From Burkholderiales bacterium (GTDB lineage Bacteria > Pseudomonadota > Gammaproteobacteria > Burkholderiales > Burkholderiaceae_C), in assembly GCA_016223165.1 (NCBI GenBank), contig JACRPO010000005.1, forward strand, positions 806,001 to 870,000: a stretch of 64,000 bases of DNA. The letters are read 5' to 3'. The position numbers and the translations under genes are program-made. The notes beneath the pieces were generated by a model, which searched no databases, was not told the DNA's origin, and was given only the letters and a program-made list of their open reading frames with translations. Positions 16,775-25,884 of the stretch are shown here, piece by piece. Position 1 is the stretch's first letter, and each line of letters starts with the position of its first letter.

Positions 16775-17599
16775 ATGCTCTACCTCGTGGGCGACCTTCA
16801 GGGCTGCGACGACGCCCTCGAGCGGCTGCTGGCGCTGATCGACTTTTCCCCTTCGCGCGCACGCCTCGTCGTGCTCGGCGACCTCGTCAACCGCGGCCCG
16901 GGCTCGCTGGCCGTGCTGCGGCGGCTGCGCGGCTTCGGCGACGCGGCCACCTGCCTGCTCGGCAACCACGACCTGCACCTGCTCGCGGTGGCGCACGGCG
17001 CACGCGCAGTGCACGGCGGCGACACGTTCGGCGAGGTGCTCGACGACGCGGAGCGCCACGCACACCTCGACTGGCTGCGCGCCCGGCCGCTGGCCTGCGA
17101 GGCGGCGGGGTGGCTGTGCGTGCACGCCGGCGTCGTCCCGCAATGGAACACACGCGAGACGCTGGCGTTGGCCGACGAGGTGAGCGCGGTGCTGCGCGGG
17201 CCGGGGCTCGCGACCTTCCTGCGCGCGATGTACGGCGACACGCCGAAACGCTGGGCGCCCGAGCTGCACGACGCCGAGCGCTGGCGCTTCGTCGTCAACG
17301 TGCTCACGCGCATCCGCTTCTGCACGGCCGACGGCGAGCTCGACCTCGAGACCAAGGAAACGGCCACGGCCGTGCGCGCCGGCCTGCTGCCCTGGTTCGA
17401 CGTGCCCGGGCGCCGCAGCGCCGGGCAACCCATCGCCTGCGGTCACTGGAGCGCGCTCGGCCTCGTCGTGCGCCCCGACCTGCTCGCCATCGACACCGGT
17501 TGCGTGTGGGGCGGCGCCCTGACGGCGGTGCGCGTGGATGGCGGGAGACGAGAGCTGGTGCAGGTGCCCTGCACGGGGCACCGGCGACCCGGCGCATAG
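16775..17599 (+). CDS. apaH: Symmetrical bis(5'-nucleosyl)-tetraphosphatase
   Basis: 274-aa metallophosphatase that hydrolyses Ap4A to two ADP. Calcineurin-type motifs are GDLQGCDD, VVLGDLVNRGPGS, CLLGNHDLHL and a late VHAGVVPQW; IACGHWSALG and AIDTGCVWGGALTAVR complete the ApaH signature. ATG 16775 matches the usual MLYLVGDLQG start; earlier frame is unrelated. Cytoplasmic housekeeping gene, divergent from the CBS-domain gene. Confidence 0.93.
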   Translation: MLYLVGDLQGCDDALERLLALIDFSPSRARLVVLGDLVNRGPGSLAVLRRLRGFGDAATCLLGNHDLHLLAVAHGARAVHGGDTFGEVLDDAERHAHLDWLRARPLACEAAGWLCVHAGVVPQWNTRETLALADEVSAVLRGPGLATFLRAMYGDTPKRWAPELHDAERWRFVVNVLTRIRFCTADGELDLETKETATAVRAGLLPWFDVPGRRSAGQPIACGHWSALGLVVRPDLLAIDTGCVWGGALTAVRVDGGRRELVQVPCTGHRRPGA

Positions 17600-17728
17600 G
17601 TCACTCCCGGGTGCCGAGGCGGCGGGTAACAGTGCCTGGCCTCGGCACTGCTGCTGCGAGGGCGGTGCTAGAGTTTTGGCCGGCCCCCCGCTGCGCCGGA
17701 CCCCTCGTCCACCCACCTCTCAAGCGTC

Positions 17729-18874
17729 ATGCGCGAAGCGCAGCAGTTCCGGTGGGGTGATCTGGTCGGTGTGGCCTTGCCGCTGGCCACCGGGCTCATG
17801 GGCGCGGCGGTGGTGCTGCTCGAACGTGGCCCGCACACCTTCGTGTTCGGTGCCGTGCTGCTGGTGCTGTGCGGACTGGCCGTGCGCGCCGGCCTGGGCC
17901 GGCGCAAGGCGGCGGCCGAAACCGATCGGCTCGCGGCCGAACACCGCATGCTGCGCGAGAGCATCGAGAACAACCCGATGCCGTTCGCGGTGTACGACGA
18001 ACGCGACCAGCTGATCGCCTGGAACAAGGCCTACGAAGCCACGCACGCCGAGGCCTTCCGACGCCTGCAGCCGCGCCTGGCGCAGGGCCGGGTGAACTAT
18101 GCCGACCTCATTCGCATCACCGCCGAGGCCACCTTGCCGCCCGAGGCCGTGGCCGGGCACATCGCCGAGCGCGTGCGCCAGCAGCGCGAGGCCAACGGCG
18201 TCGGCGTCGACCGCGAGTACCCGGGGCTCGGCTGGCTGCGCGTGTGCAAGTTCGCCACGCCCAGCGGCGCGGTCGCCGGCTTCGCCGTCGACATCAACGA
18301 GCTCAAGCAGCGCGAGGCGGCACTGCGCTCGCAGATCGGCCTCAGCGAAGCGCTGGCGCGCCAATTGCGCGAGCTGGCCGACACCGATGCCCTCACCGGC
18401 ACACAAAGCCGCCGCGCCTTCCTCGAACGCGGCACCGAGGAGTTCCAGCGCGCACGCCGCTACGGGCACTCGCTGTGCGTGGCGATGCTCGACATCGACG
18501 CCTTCAAGGCCGTCAACGACAGCCATGGCCACGGGGCAGGCGACCAGGTGCTGGCCCGCGTCGCCGCCATGTGCATGGCGCAGCTGCGCGACGGCATCGA
18601 CATCTGCGGGCGCCTGGGCGGCGAGGAGTTCGGCATCCTGCTGCCCGAGACCGAGCTCGCCGGCGCGCAGGTGAGCGCCGAGCGGCTGCGCGCCGCGATC
18701 CACGACTTGCTGTTCGAGGCCTCGGGCAAGACCTTCGCCGTCAGCGCCAGCATCGGCGTGGCGGCGCTCACCCCGAGCGACGACGGTGTGGCGGCCCTGA
18801 TCGCGCGCGCCGACGCGGCGCTGTACCGGGCCAAGGCCGAAGGTCGCGACCGCGTCGTCCTGGCGGCGGCCTGA
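17729..18874 (+). CDS. PAS-GGDEF diguanylate cyclase, membrane-anchored
   Basis: 381 aa. An N-terminal pair of transmembrane helices (GVALPLATGLMGAAVVLL; FVFGAVLLVLCGLAVRAGL) is followed by a PAS-like domain (NNPMPFAVYDERDQLIAWNKAY) with a short linker helix and a C-terminal GGDEF domain. The active-site motif reads GGEEF, which is catalytically competent in known enzymes. A product-binding RxxD inhibitory site is not evident. It would make c-di-GMP in response to a signal sensed by PAS. It stands alone between apaH and a tRNA gene. Confidence 0.9.
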   Translation: MREAQQFRWGDLVGVALPLATGLMGAAVVLLERGPHTFVFGAVLLVLCGLAVRAGLGRRKAAAETDRLAAEHRMLRESIENNPMPFAVYDERDQLIAWNKAYEATHAEAFRRLQPRLAQGRVNYADLIRITAEATLPPEAVAGHIAERVRQQREANGVGVDREYPGLGWLRVCKFATPSGAVAGFAVDINELKQREAALRSQIGLSEALARQLRELADTDALTGTQSRRAFLERGTEEFQRARRYGHSLCVAMLDIDAFKAVNDSHGHGAGDQVLARVAAMCMAQLRDGIDICGRLGGEEFGILLPETELAGAQVSAERLRAAIHDLLFEASGKTFAVSASIGVAALTPSDDGVAALIARADAALYRAKAEGRDRVVLAAA

Positions 18875-18912
18875 GCGCCGCGGACGGGGCAGAATCGCCG
18901 TTGCCGTTCACC

Positions 18913-19000
18913 GGAAGCGTGGCCGAGCGGTTTAAGGCACCGGTCTTGAAAACCGGCGACGGGCAACCGTCCGTGAGTTCGAATCTCACCGCTTCCGCCA
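18913..19000 (+). tRNA. tRNA-Ser(UGA)
   Basis: 88 bases including the encoded CCA. Acceptor stem GGAAGCG / CGCTTCC, anticodon arm CCGGT-CTTGAAA-ACCGG with anticodon TGA, a long variable arm (CGACGGGCAACCGTCCG) and T-loop GTTCGAATC. These are the class II serine tRNA traits; it reads UCA codons. Confidence 0.96.
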
Positions 19001-19127
19001 ACCACCCTCCCTGGCCGCGGGAGCGTGTGGGGCGACGGCCGCCGTCACCTCGAACTGCAACGAAGCGACCCCGATGCGCCGGATCGCCCGGCGCCGGCCC
19101 AGCCTCGAGGCGACCTCCTGGCGACCT

Positions 19128-19871
19128 CTAGCCGCCGAAGATGTCCTTGTACGAGACGTACACGGTGAGCAGGAGCACCGGCGCGAGCACGATCCAGCCG
19201 AGGCCGAAGGGGATCGAGGCGGCGATCGCCGCGACGATGTAGATCAGCCCCCACAGCAGGAAGGGCACGACGTTCTTCAGGCTCGCCGCAAAGCTGGCCT
19301 TGATCGCATCGACCGGCGCGCGGTTGCCGAACACCACCAGCGGTGGCGCGAACCAGGTCGCCATCGACACCAGCACGCCGAGCAGGAAGCCGACGAGCAA
19401 CGCCATGAGCCCGGCGCCGAGCGCCGCGAAGATGCCCCCGGCGCTGCCCGCCGCGCCCCCGGCGGCGACGCCGAAGAGCGCACCCAGGCCGAGCGCACCC
19501 ACCACAAGGCTGATGACGATGACGCAGGCCAGCAGCAGCCCGCCCACCACCAGCAGCGGCGTGAGCTTGTCGTCTTTGAAGCAGGTGAAGAGGTCACCGA
19601 CTTCGAGCGAACCGCCGCCCTCGACCTTGCGCGCGGCGAGCATCAGGCTGCCGATGAAGACCGGCATGAGCAGCGCCAGCGCCAGCCCACCCAGGAGCGG
19701 GATGAAGGAGAGCACCACGGCGATGACGATGAGCAGGATCGTCAGCACGATCCACAGCCCCGCGGCCTTGGTGAACAGCGCCCAGGCCTCGCCCCACCAG
19801 GCCACGCCGCGTCCGGCGTCGACCGTGCGCGGTTCGCCGGCCGCTGCCGACCCAGTCAATGTTCCGTCCAT
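19128..19871 (-). CDS. BPSS1780 family membrane protein
   Basis: 247 aa, strongly hydrophobic, with roughly five to six transmembrane segments (for example LWIVLTILLIVIAVVLSFIPLLGG and IVLAPVLLLTVYVSYKDIFGG near the end). The pattern VDAGRGVAWWGEAWALFTKA at the N-terminus and YVSYKDIF at the C-terminus matches the betaproteobacterial BPSS1780 family, which has no known function. The ATG at 19871 is preceded by GGAGGGATC. Convergent with the tRNA gene, tail to tail. Confidence 0.85.
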   Translation of the reverse strand: MDGTLTGSAAAGEPRTVDAGRGVAWWGEAWALFTKAAGLWIVLTILLIVIAVVLSFIPLLGGLALALLMPVFIGSLMLAARKVEGGGSLEVGDLFTCFKDDKLTPLLVVGGLLLACVIVISLVVGALGLGALFGVAAGGAAGSAGGIFAALGAGLMALLVGFLLGVLVSMATWFAPPLVVFGNRAPVDAIKASFAASLKNVVPFLLWGLIYIVAAIAASIPFGLGWIVLAPVLLLTVYVSYKDIFGG

Positions 19872-19975
19872 GGATCCCTCCGTCTTGTGGCCGCGGCGCG
19901 GCGAAACTGCTCTTGAGCTTAGCGCAGCCATATCGCGGCAGCAACGGAGAGTTCCTCGCTGTGCGAGGCAGCGCC

Positions 19976-21679
19976 CTAGAACTTGCGCACCTCGATCCGG
20001 TTCTTCTGCAGCGCGTAGCCGAGCTGGCGCGGCGTGATGTGCAGCAGACGCGCGGCCTTGGCCTGCACCCAGCCGCATTGCTCCATGGCCCAGATCAGGC
20101 GCTCGCGCTCGCCGGCGGGCGGCGCCACGGCCTCGTCGCGCGAGGGGCTCGCCGGCAGCGCGTGCGTGGGGCCGATGCGCGTCACCTCGCCGGGCGCGAT
20201 GGATGCTGCCGATGATGCGGCAGGCGCGGGCAGCGGGCGCGCCGGCGCGGGCGCCAGCGACGAGACGGCCGCCACGGCATCCGCCTTGTCCAGGAAATGC
20301 AGCGTCTGCGTCAGGCAGCGGTTCTGCCGGCACGGGAAGGCGAGATCGCGGATGGTGTCACCCTGCACCATCGTCGCCGTGCGTTCGACGCAGTTCTCGA
20401 GCTCGCGCACGTTGCCCGGCCAGTAGCAGCTCGTCAGCACCTTCATCGCCTCGGGCGTCACCCGCAACTCGCGCCGGTTCTCCTTGTTGTAGCGGTCGAT
20501 GAAGTGCGCCACGAGCGGCGGGATGTCGTCGCGGCGCTCGCGCAGAGGCGGCAGCGTGATCGAGACGACGTTGATGCGGTAGTAGAGGTCGGCGCGGTAC
20601 TCGCCGCGCTGCACCATCTTCTCGAGGTCGCGGTTGGTCGCGCAGATGAGGCGCACGTCCACCTTCACCGCCCGGCTGCCGCCGACGCGCTCGAACTCTC
20701 GCTCCTGCAGCACGCGCAGCAGCTTGGCCTGGAAGGCGGGCGAAACGTCGCCGATCTCGTCGAGGAAGAGCGTGCCGCCGTGCGCCAGCTCGAAGCGGCC
20801 CTTGCGCTCGCCGGCGGCACCGGTGAAGGCGCCCTTCTCGTGCCCGAAGAGCTCGCTCTCGAGCAGGCTCTCGGTGAGCGCGGCGCAGTTGACCTTGACG
20901 AACGGCGCCTCCTTGCGCGGCGAAAGGTAGTGGATGGCGCGCGCCACCGCCTCCTTGCCGGTGCCGCTCTCGCCGCGCAGCAGCACGGTCGAGCGCGAAG
21001 GCGCGGCCTGGTGCACCTCGCGGAACACCTCGCGCATCGGGCGCGACTCGCCGATCACGTTGTCCAGCGCATAGCGGCCGCTCGGCGCTCGCTGCAGCGC
21101 ATTCTGCAGGCGCGTCGCCTCCAGCTGCAGCCGCCGGTGGTCGTCGCTCACCGCATCGTGCAGCGACACCGCCTGCGCCAGCAGCGTCGCCACCATGGTC
21201 AACAGGCGCTGGTCGTCGGAGAGGCGGGCGCCGCCCTGCACCTCGCGCTGCGCGGCCAGCACGCCGGCCACCGCCCTGTCTGTCTTCAGCGGCACGACGA
21301 CGAAGGCCATCATGCGGCCGTCGTGCGGCCCGAAGGCGCCGGTGCGGTCGATGAACTCCGGCGCCTGCGAGACGTCGGGCACGACCACCGGCATGCCCGA
21401 GGCGAAGACATGCCCGATCACGCCCTCGCCGTGTTGCCAGGTGCCACGCTGCTCTTCGGCGCGCGACAGGCCCACGGAGCTGTGCACGCCGAGCCGGCCT
21501 TCGTCGGGCACCGGCAGCACGATCATCGCGCGCGCCAGCCCCAGGTGCGCGGCAAGCACGTTGAGTACGCCGCGGAAGGTGCGGCCGATATCCAGCGAGG
21601 CGCCGAGCAGCCGGCAGGCCTCGTAGACGGTGATCAGCTCCAGGTGGGAGCGCTGGTCGTGGACTGTCCTGCTGAGCAT
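19976..21679 (-). CDS. nifA: Nif-specific sigma-54-dependent activator NifA
   Basis: 567 aa. N-terminal GAF domain (about residues 25-170); central AAA+ domain with Walker [15 protein letters not shown], the sigma-54 contact loop GAFTGA, and Walker [15 protein letters not shown]-terminal Fis-type helix-turn-helix ([19 protein letters not shown]). Between AAA+ and HTH the cysteines are spaced C-X11-C-X19-C-X4-C, the motif of the oxygen-sensitive NifA class that works without NifL (known); no nifL is present. It activates the -24/-12 promoters at iscS, nifH, 50648 and nifB. It is 145 bases behind fixX on the same strand. Its ribosome site lies in a hairpin (separate entry). Confidence 0.97.
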   Translation of the reverse strand: MLSRTVHDQRSHLELITVYEACRLLGASLDIGRTFRGVLNVLAAHLGLARAMIVLPVPDEGRLGVHSSVGLSRAEEQRGTWQHGEGVIGHVFASGMPVVVPDVSQAPEFIDRTGAFGPHDGRMMAFVVVPLKTDRAVAGVLAAQREVQGGARLSDDQRLLTMVATLLAQAVSLHDAVSDDHRRLQLEATRLQNALQRAPSGRYALDNVIGESRPMREVFREVHQAAPSRSTVLLRGESGTGKEAVARAIHYLSPRKEAPFVKVNCAALTESLLESELFGHEKGAFTGAAGERKGRFELAHGGTLFLDEIGDVSPAFQAKLLRVLQEREFERVGGSRAVKVDVRLICATNRDLEKMVQRGEYRADLYYRINVVSITLPPLRERRDDIPPLVAHFIDRYNKENRRELRVTPEAMKVLTSCYWPGNVRELENCVERTATMVQGDTIRDLAFPCRQNRCLTQTLHFLDKADAVAAVSSLAPAPARPLPAPAASSAASIAPGEVTRIGPTHALPASPSRDEAVAPPAGERERLIWAMEQCGWVQAKAARLLHITPRQLGYALQKNRIEVRKF

Positions 21680-21706
21680 GGTCGCACCTCCTGGTCCGGT
21701 GCGACC
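21680..21706 (-). promoter_or_regulatory. Hairpin enclosing the nifA ribosome binding site
   Basis: Perfect 9-bp inverted repeat GGTCGCACC / GGTGCGACC with a 9-base spacer, ending directly at the nifA ATG. On the mRNA the Shine-Dalgarno AGGAGGT straddles loop and 3' arm. Folding would partly mask it. The same sequence could instead be a DNA operator. Confidence 0.6.
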
Positions 21707-21824
21707 GTCCTCGCAAGGTGCATCGGCGCGCCAAGTCGAGTCGCCGTGCCTTGCCTCAGCTCATGCCATGGGCCGTGCCGCACACGCACCTGTCTTTGCA
21801 AGTTCCGAGCCGGCGGCGCGCGCC

Positions 21825-22127
21825 TCACCCGAACTTGAACAGGATGCCGTGGCCGCCGCGCGGGTACTCCCAGGCGACGTTGGCATGCTCGGTACAGATG
21901 ACGCGGCAGCTGCCGCACTCCAGGCAACCGTCGGTGATCAGCATGACCGTGCGGTTGCCCTCGCTCTTGTAGCAGGCGGCCGGGCAGACGAAGGTGCAGC
22001 TCTGCTCGCGGCAATCGTTGCTGCACACGGCGGCGTCTTTGATGCGGATGTGCGGCCGCCCGTGGTCGACCTTGTAGCGGTTCTGGAACAGCTTGTCTTC
22101 GACGTTGACGTGCATCGCGGCGTTCAT
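21825..22127 (-). CDS. fixX: Ferredoxin-like protein FixX
   Basis: 100 aa from ATG 22127, with GGAGAGG five bases upstream; a GTG at 22133 is less well placed. The [4Fe-4S] ligands are in CTFVCPAACY and CLECGSCRVIC, with the typical FixX C-terminal WEYPRGGHGILFKFG. FixX is the iron-sulfur partner of FixC in the electron-bifurcating FixABCX complex, which uses NADH to reduce quinone and a low-potential ferredoxin or flavodoxin for nitrogenase. Last gene of the long isc-nif-fix operon. Confidence 0.95.
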   Translation of the reverse strand: MNAAMHVNVEDKLFQNRYKVDHGRPHIRIKDAAVCSNDCREQSCTFVCPAACYKSEGNRTVMLITDGCLECGSCRVICTEHANVAWEYPRGGHGILFKFG

Positions 22128-22193
22128 CGGCACCTCTCCCTGTGATTCATTGCCTGCACGGCCCTGCGGGCCCGGCGGCCGACACGAGCGGCT

Positions 22194-23498
22194 TCACCGG
22201 AAGGCCCGCCAGAGCTTGAAGGCGTCGCCGACGAGCCCGCTCAGCCGGCGCGCGGCGCGGAAGCTGCCGAGGACCTCGCGCTCCTTGGCGCGCTTGTCGA
22301 CACCGTCCACGGTGACCAGCTTGTGCGCGGCGCGGTTCACGAGCTGCGGGTAGGTGGTGAAGAACTGCGGGCTCGCGTGCAGCACCTTGGGCATGTCGCG
22401 GTACTTGTGCAGGTCCTTCATGACGAAGCTCTCGTCCAGGCGCTCCTTGTAGGCCCTGAGCGTCTTCGCCGTCATCGGCAGCCCGGCGGCGCGCGCCGCG
22501 ATCACCGTCTCGGCGGCCAGGCGGCCGGTGGTCATCGCGAGGTTGCTGCCTTCGCGGTGCACGGCGTTCACGAAGCCGCCCGAGTCGCCGACGATCATCC
22601 AGCCCTCGCCCCACACCTTGGGCACGGCGTGGAAGCCGCCCTCGGGAATCAGGTGCGCGGCGTACTCCTTCATCTCGCCGCCGGCGATGAGCGGCGCGAT
22701 CGAAGGGTGCCGCTTCAGCTTGTCCAGCAGCTGGTAAGGCGAGGTGCGCTTCGGGTTGGCCTTGAAGTCGCTCAGCATGCAGCCGACGCCGATGGTCAGC
22801 GAGTCCTTGTTCGTATAGAGGAAGCCGGTGCCGACCATGCCCTCGGTGACGGTGCCCATCATCTCGATGACGACACCCTCGTCCTCGCCGACGTTGAAGC
22901 GCTGCTGGATCACCTCCTCGGGCAGGAAGAGGATCTCCTTGACGGCCAGCGCCACGTTCTCGCCCTTGATCTCGCCGTGGAAGCCGGCCTTGCGCGCCAG
23001 CGTGCTGTTGACGCCGTCGGCGAGGATCACGACGTCGGCATGGACCTCGCCGCCCTTGCGGTCGCAGCGCACGCCGATGCAGCGCTGGCCGTCCATCAGC
23101 AGCTCCTCGACCGTGGTCTCGCAGATGAGCAGCGCGCCGGCCTCGCGCACCTTGGAGGAGAACCACTTGTCGAACTGCGCCCGGATGATGGTGTAGCGGT
23201 TGTGCGGCGGCTTGTTGCAGTCCTCGCTGCGGTAGTGCGTGCCGACGAAGCTGTTGTCGTCGAGCACCCAGACGCGCTGCTCGATGACATGCCGCTCGAG
23301 CGGCGCGTCGTCGCGGAAGTCGGGGATCACCCGCTCCAGCGCGTCGGCATACAGGATCGCGCCCTGCACGTTCTTGCTGCCCGGGTACTCGCCGCGCTCG
23401 ATCTGCAGCACCTTCAGGCCGGCCTTGGCCATCGTGTAGGCCGCCGTGTTGCCCGAGGGCCCCGCGCCGACGACGATCGCATCGAACTTCTCTGCCAT
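22194..23498 (-). CDS. fixC: Electron-transfer flavoprotein-quinone oxidoreductase FixC
   Basis: 434-aa flavoprotein homologous to ETF-QO. The FAD-binding motif [13 protein letters not shown] is at the N-terminus. [13 protein letters not shown] and [28 protein letters not shown] are the conserved second FAD region. It accepts electrons from FixAB and passes them to quinone as the exergonic branch of bifurcation. ATG at 23498 follows a GGAGAACCG site. Co-oriented with fixB 36 bases upstream and fixX 67 bases downstream. Confidence 0.95.
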   Translation of the reverse strand: MAEKFDAIVVGAGPSGNTAAYTMAKAGLKVLQIERGEYPGSKNVQGAILYADALERVIPDFRDDAPLERHVIEQRVWVLDDNSFVGTHYRSEDCNKPPHNRYTIIRAQFDKWFSSKVREAGALLICETTVEELLMDGQRCIGVRCDRKGGEVHADVVILADGVNSTLARKAGFHGEIKGENVALAVKEILFLPEEVIQQRFNVGEDEGVVIEMMGTVTEGMVGTGFLYTNKDSLTIGVGCMLSDFKANPKRTSPYQLLDKLKRHPSIAPLIAGGEMKEYAAHLIPEGGFHAVPKVWGEGWMIVGDSGGFVNAVHREGSNLAMTTGRLAAETVIAARAAGLPMTAKTLRAYKERLDESFVMKDLHKYRDMPKVLHASPQFFTTYPQLVNRAAHKLVTVDGVDKRAKEREVLGSFRAARRLSGLVGDAFKLWRAFR

Positions 23499-23533
23499 CA
23501 CGGTTCTCCTCGGAGCCTGTGAATTTCGGGCTC

Positions 23534-24634
23534 TCACGCCACCTTGCGGATGCGCTTGTCCAGGTGCGCGCGGAAAGCCTGCGTCAGCACCGGCAGCACC
23601 TGCATCGCGTTGCCGACGATGCCGTAGTGCGCGAAGTCGAAGATCGGCGCGTTCGCGTCGGTGTTGATGGCGACGATCACGTCCGAGCCCTCCATGCCGA
23701 CGCGGTGCTGGATGGCGCCGCTCACCCCGGCCGCGATATAGAGCTTGGGCCGCACCGTCTTGCCCGTCTGCCCGACCTGCCGCTCGGCCTCGGCCCAGCC
23801 GGCCTGCGTGACGGCGCGCGTCGCGCCGACCTCGGCGCCGAGCACGCGCGCCAGCTCCCACACGAGGCGGAAGTTGTCGGCGTTCTTCAGGCCCTTGCCG
23901 CCGGTGACGATGATGTCGGCGTAGGCCAGGTTGACCGTGTTGCGCGTCGCGTCGGGGATGAACTCGAGCAGCTTGGTGACGATGTCGGCCTCGACCATGC
24001 CGAGCGGCATCTCGACGATGTCGCCGCTGCGGGCGGCGTCGCGGCGCGGCATGGCCAGCACGCGCGGCCGCACGGTGGCCATCTGCGGGCGGTAGGCCAG
24101 CGTCATGATCGTGCACAGCAGCGAGCCGCCGAAGGTGGGCCGCGTCGCCGCGAGCGCGCGGCCGTCGATGTTGAGCTCGGTGCAGTCGGCGGTGAGCCCG
24201 GTGCCCAGCGTCGTCGCCACCGAGCCGGCGAGGTCGCGGCCCATGGTCGTGGCGCCCAGCAGCATGATCTCGGGCTGGTGCGTGTTGACGAGATCGGTGA
24301 GGCCCTTGGTGAACGGCTCGTTGCGATAGCCCTTGAGGACCGGGTCGCGCACGAGGTAGCAGCGGTCGGCGCCGAAGGCATGCGCCTCGCGGGCAAAGGC
24401 GTCCAGCGGCTCGTCGGGCCCGCCGAGCAGCACGCCGCTGACGGGCACGCCCAGCTTGTCGGCGAGCTTGCGCGCCTCGCCCATCAGCTCCCAGCTCACC
24501 GGGTGCACGTGGCCGCGGTCGTGCTCGACGAACACCCACACGCCCTTGTAGGCCTTCAGGTGCTCGGGCAGTTCGGTGTTGCGCCCGGCACGCCCGGCGG
24601 CGCGCGGGGCGGCTGGTTTGGCGGCTTCCGTCAT
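23534..24634 (-). CDS. fixB: Electron-transfer flavoprotein alpha subunit FixB
   Basis: 366 aa. The N-terminal extension rich in Ala/Arg precedes [31 protein letters not shown], the ETF-alpha start. The C-terminal FAD domain shows [18 protein letters not shown] and [22 protein letters not shown], which bind the bifurcating or electron-transferring FAD. It forms a heterodimer with FixA. The spacing to fixA (19 bases) indicates one transcript. The first ~25 residues may be disordered. Confidence 0.96.
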   Translation of the reverse strand: MTEAAKPAAPRAAGRAGRNTELPEHLKAYKGVWVFVEHDRGHVHPVSWELMGEARKLADKLGVPVSGVLLGGPDEPLDAFAREAHAFGADRCYLVRDPVLKGYRNEPFTKGLTDLVNTHQPEIMLLGATTMGRDLAGSVATTLGTGLTADCTELNIDGRALAATRPTFGGSLLCTIMTLAYRPQMATVRPRVLAMPRRDAARSGDIVEMPLGMVEADIVTKLLEFIPDATRNTVNLAYADIIVTGGKGLKNADNFRLVWELARVLGAEVGATRAVTQAGWAEAERQVGQTGKTVRPKLYIAAGVSGAIQHRVGMEGSDVIVAINTDANAPIFDFAHYGIVGNAMQVLPVLTQAFRAHLDKRIRKVA

Positions 24635-24653
24635 GCGGCTCTCCTTCAGGCGT

Positions 24654-25502
24654 TCAGGCGCTCAGGCGCTCGACGGTCTCTTGCTCGAGCGTCGGGTGCG
24701 TGGTGAAGATCTTCTGCAGCAGGTTCAGGCAGACATCGTTGACGCTGCTGTCGGAGACCGTCTCGACATCGGCCTTCTGCGTGCGCGGTGTCGGCCCGAA
24801 GACCTTGCTGACGATGGTGGGCGAGCCCTTGAGGCCGATGCGCGCCAGGTCTTCGATCCCGGCGTCTTCCTTGTTCCACTTGCGCACCGGCACGCGGCCG
24901 GCGCGCAGCATGTCGGCCATCGACGCGAAGCGCATCTCGTTCGTGCCCTCGAGCATCGTGATCAGCGAGGGCAGCGTCGTCTCGAGCAGCTGCACGCCAC
25001 CTTCGGCGCGCCGCTCGACCTTCAGCCGCCGCGCGTCGAGGTCGAGCTCGACGATGCGGCTGACGTAGGTGAGCAGGTTGAGGCCGAGCCGGCGTGCGAC
25101 GCCGGGGCCGACCTGCGCCGTGTCGCCGTCGATCGTCTGCTTGCCGGTGAAGACGAGGTCCACCGCCTGCTCGCTGCCGATCTTGCGGATGGCAGCGGCG
25201 AGCGCATAGGAGGTGGCCAGCGTATCGGCGCCGGCGAAGGCGCGGTCGGTGACGAGGATGGCGTCGCTGGCGCCGAAGCTCACGCACTTGCGCAGCGCGT
25301 CCTCGGCCTGCGGCGGGCCCATGCAGAGCATGGTGACGCGGCCGCCGAAGCGGTCCTTCAGGCGCAGCGCCTCTTCCAGCGCGAAGAGGTCATAGGGGTT
25401 GACGATGGCCGGCACGCCCTGCCGCATGATGGTGTTGGTGACCGGGTGGACGCGGATCTGCGCCGAGTCCGGAACCTGCTTGATGCAGACGACGATGTGC
25501 AC
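24654..25502 (-). CDS. fixA: Electron-transfer flavoprotein beta subunit FixA
   Basis: 282 aa, start GTG 25502 with AGGAG six bases before it. [20 protein letters not shown] is the standard ETF-beta opening; [17 protein letters not shown] and [21 protein letters not shown] mark the nucleotide/FAD-binding core. In bifurcating ETFs this subunit holds the NADH-oxidising FAD site interface. The 3' end lies in an 8-base repeat of CTGAGCGC, so stop-like TGAs recur there. Confidence 0.96.
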   Translation of the reverse strand: MHIVVCIKQVPDSAQIRVHPVTNTIMRQGVPAIVNPYDLFALEEALRLKDRFGGRVTMLCMGPPQAEDALRKCVSFGASDAILVTDRAFAGADTLATSYALAAAIRKIGSEQAVDLVFTGKQTIDGDTAQVGPGVARRLGLNLLTYVSRIVELDLDARRLKVERRAEGGVQLLETTLPSLITMLEGTNEMRFASMADMLRAGRVPVRKWNKEDAGIEDLARIGLKGSPTIVSKVFGPTPRTQKADVETVSDSSVNDVCLNLLQKIFTTHPTLEQETVERLSA

Positions 25503-25526
25503 TTGCTGCTCCTGTGCGCGGCCCGC

Positions 25527-25868
25527 TTAGGCGGCGCGCCGTCGGTCCACGAGGCTTTCGCGCAGCGCGTCCAGCGCCACGTGCTGTCGCCCCTCGGTCT
25601 CCTGGAAGACCTTGAAGACCTTCTCGCGCTGCGCGCTCGAGCCGACGAAGTCCAGGTAGGCCCGCGCGAGCAGTTCGCGGTAGCGCCGGAACAGCTCGAC
25701 GTCGTCGAGCTCGGCCAACCCGTCGGCGCGGTGCAGGTACTGGTGGAAGCGCTTGAGGATGTGCAGCCGGTTCACGTGCACGACACGCTCGGCGAACGGC
25801 ACGCCGAAGAAGCGAAGGAACTCCTCGGCACTGGACAGCGCCTTGAGCCGGGTGATCAGGTCTTGCAT
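25527..25868 (-). CDS. nifW: Nitrogenase stabilising/protective protein NifW
   Basis: 113 aa, a typical NifW length. LSSAEEFLRFFGVPFAERVVHVNRLHILKRFHQYL is the conserved family core; the C-terminus is charged. NifW binds the MoFe protein and helps protect or mature it under oxygen stress (known, mechanism unclear). It starts at ATG 25868 after GGAGACC and is separated from nifV by 16 bases. Confidence 0.93.
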   Translation of the reverse strand: MQDLITRLKALSSAEEFLRFFGVPFAERVVHVNRLHILKRFHQYLHRADGLAELDDVELFRRYRELLARAYLDFVGSSAQREKVFKVFQETEGRQHVALDALRESLVDRRRAA

Positions 25869-25884
25869 CGCGGTCTCCAACGGG

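Noticed and set aside
18913..19127. tRNA-Ser as integration site of an element
   Set aside because: No repeated tRNA 3' end, integrase or composition change nearby; the low-GC island is 17 kb away.
21710..21824. Sigma-54 promoter directly upstream of nifA
   Set aside because: CGTGCC-like sequences on this stretch lack a GC at the required 10-base distance from GG; nifA is either read from the fix operon or from an unrecognised sigma-70 promoter.
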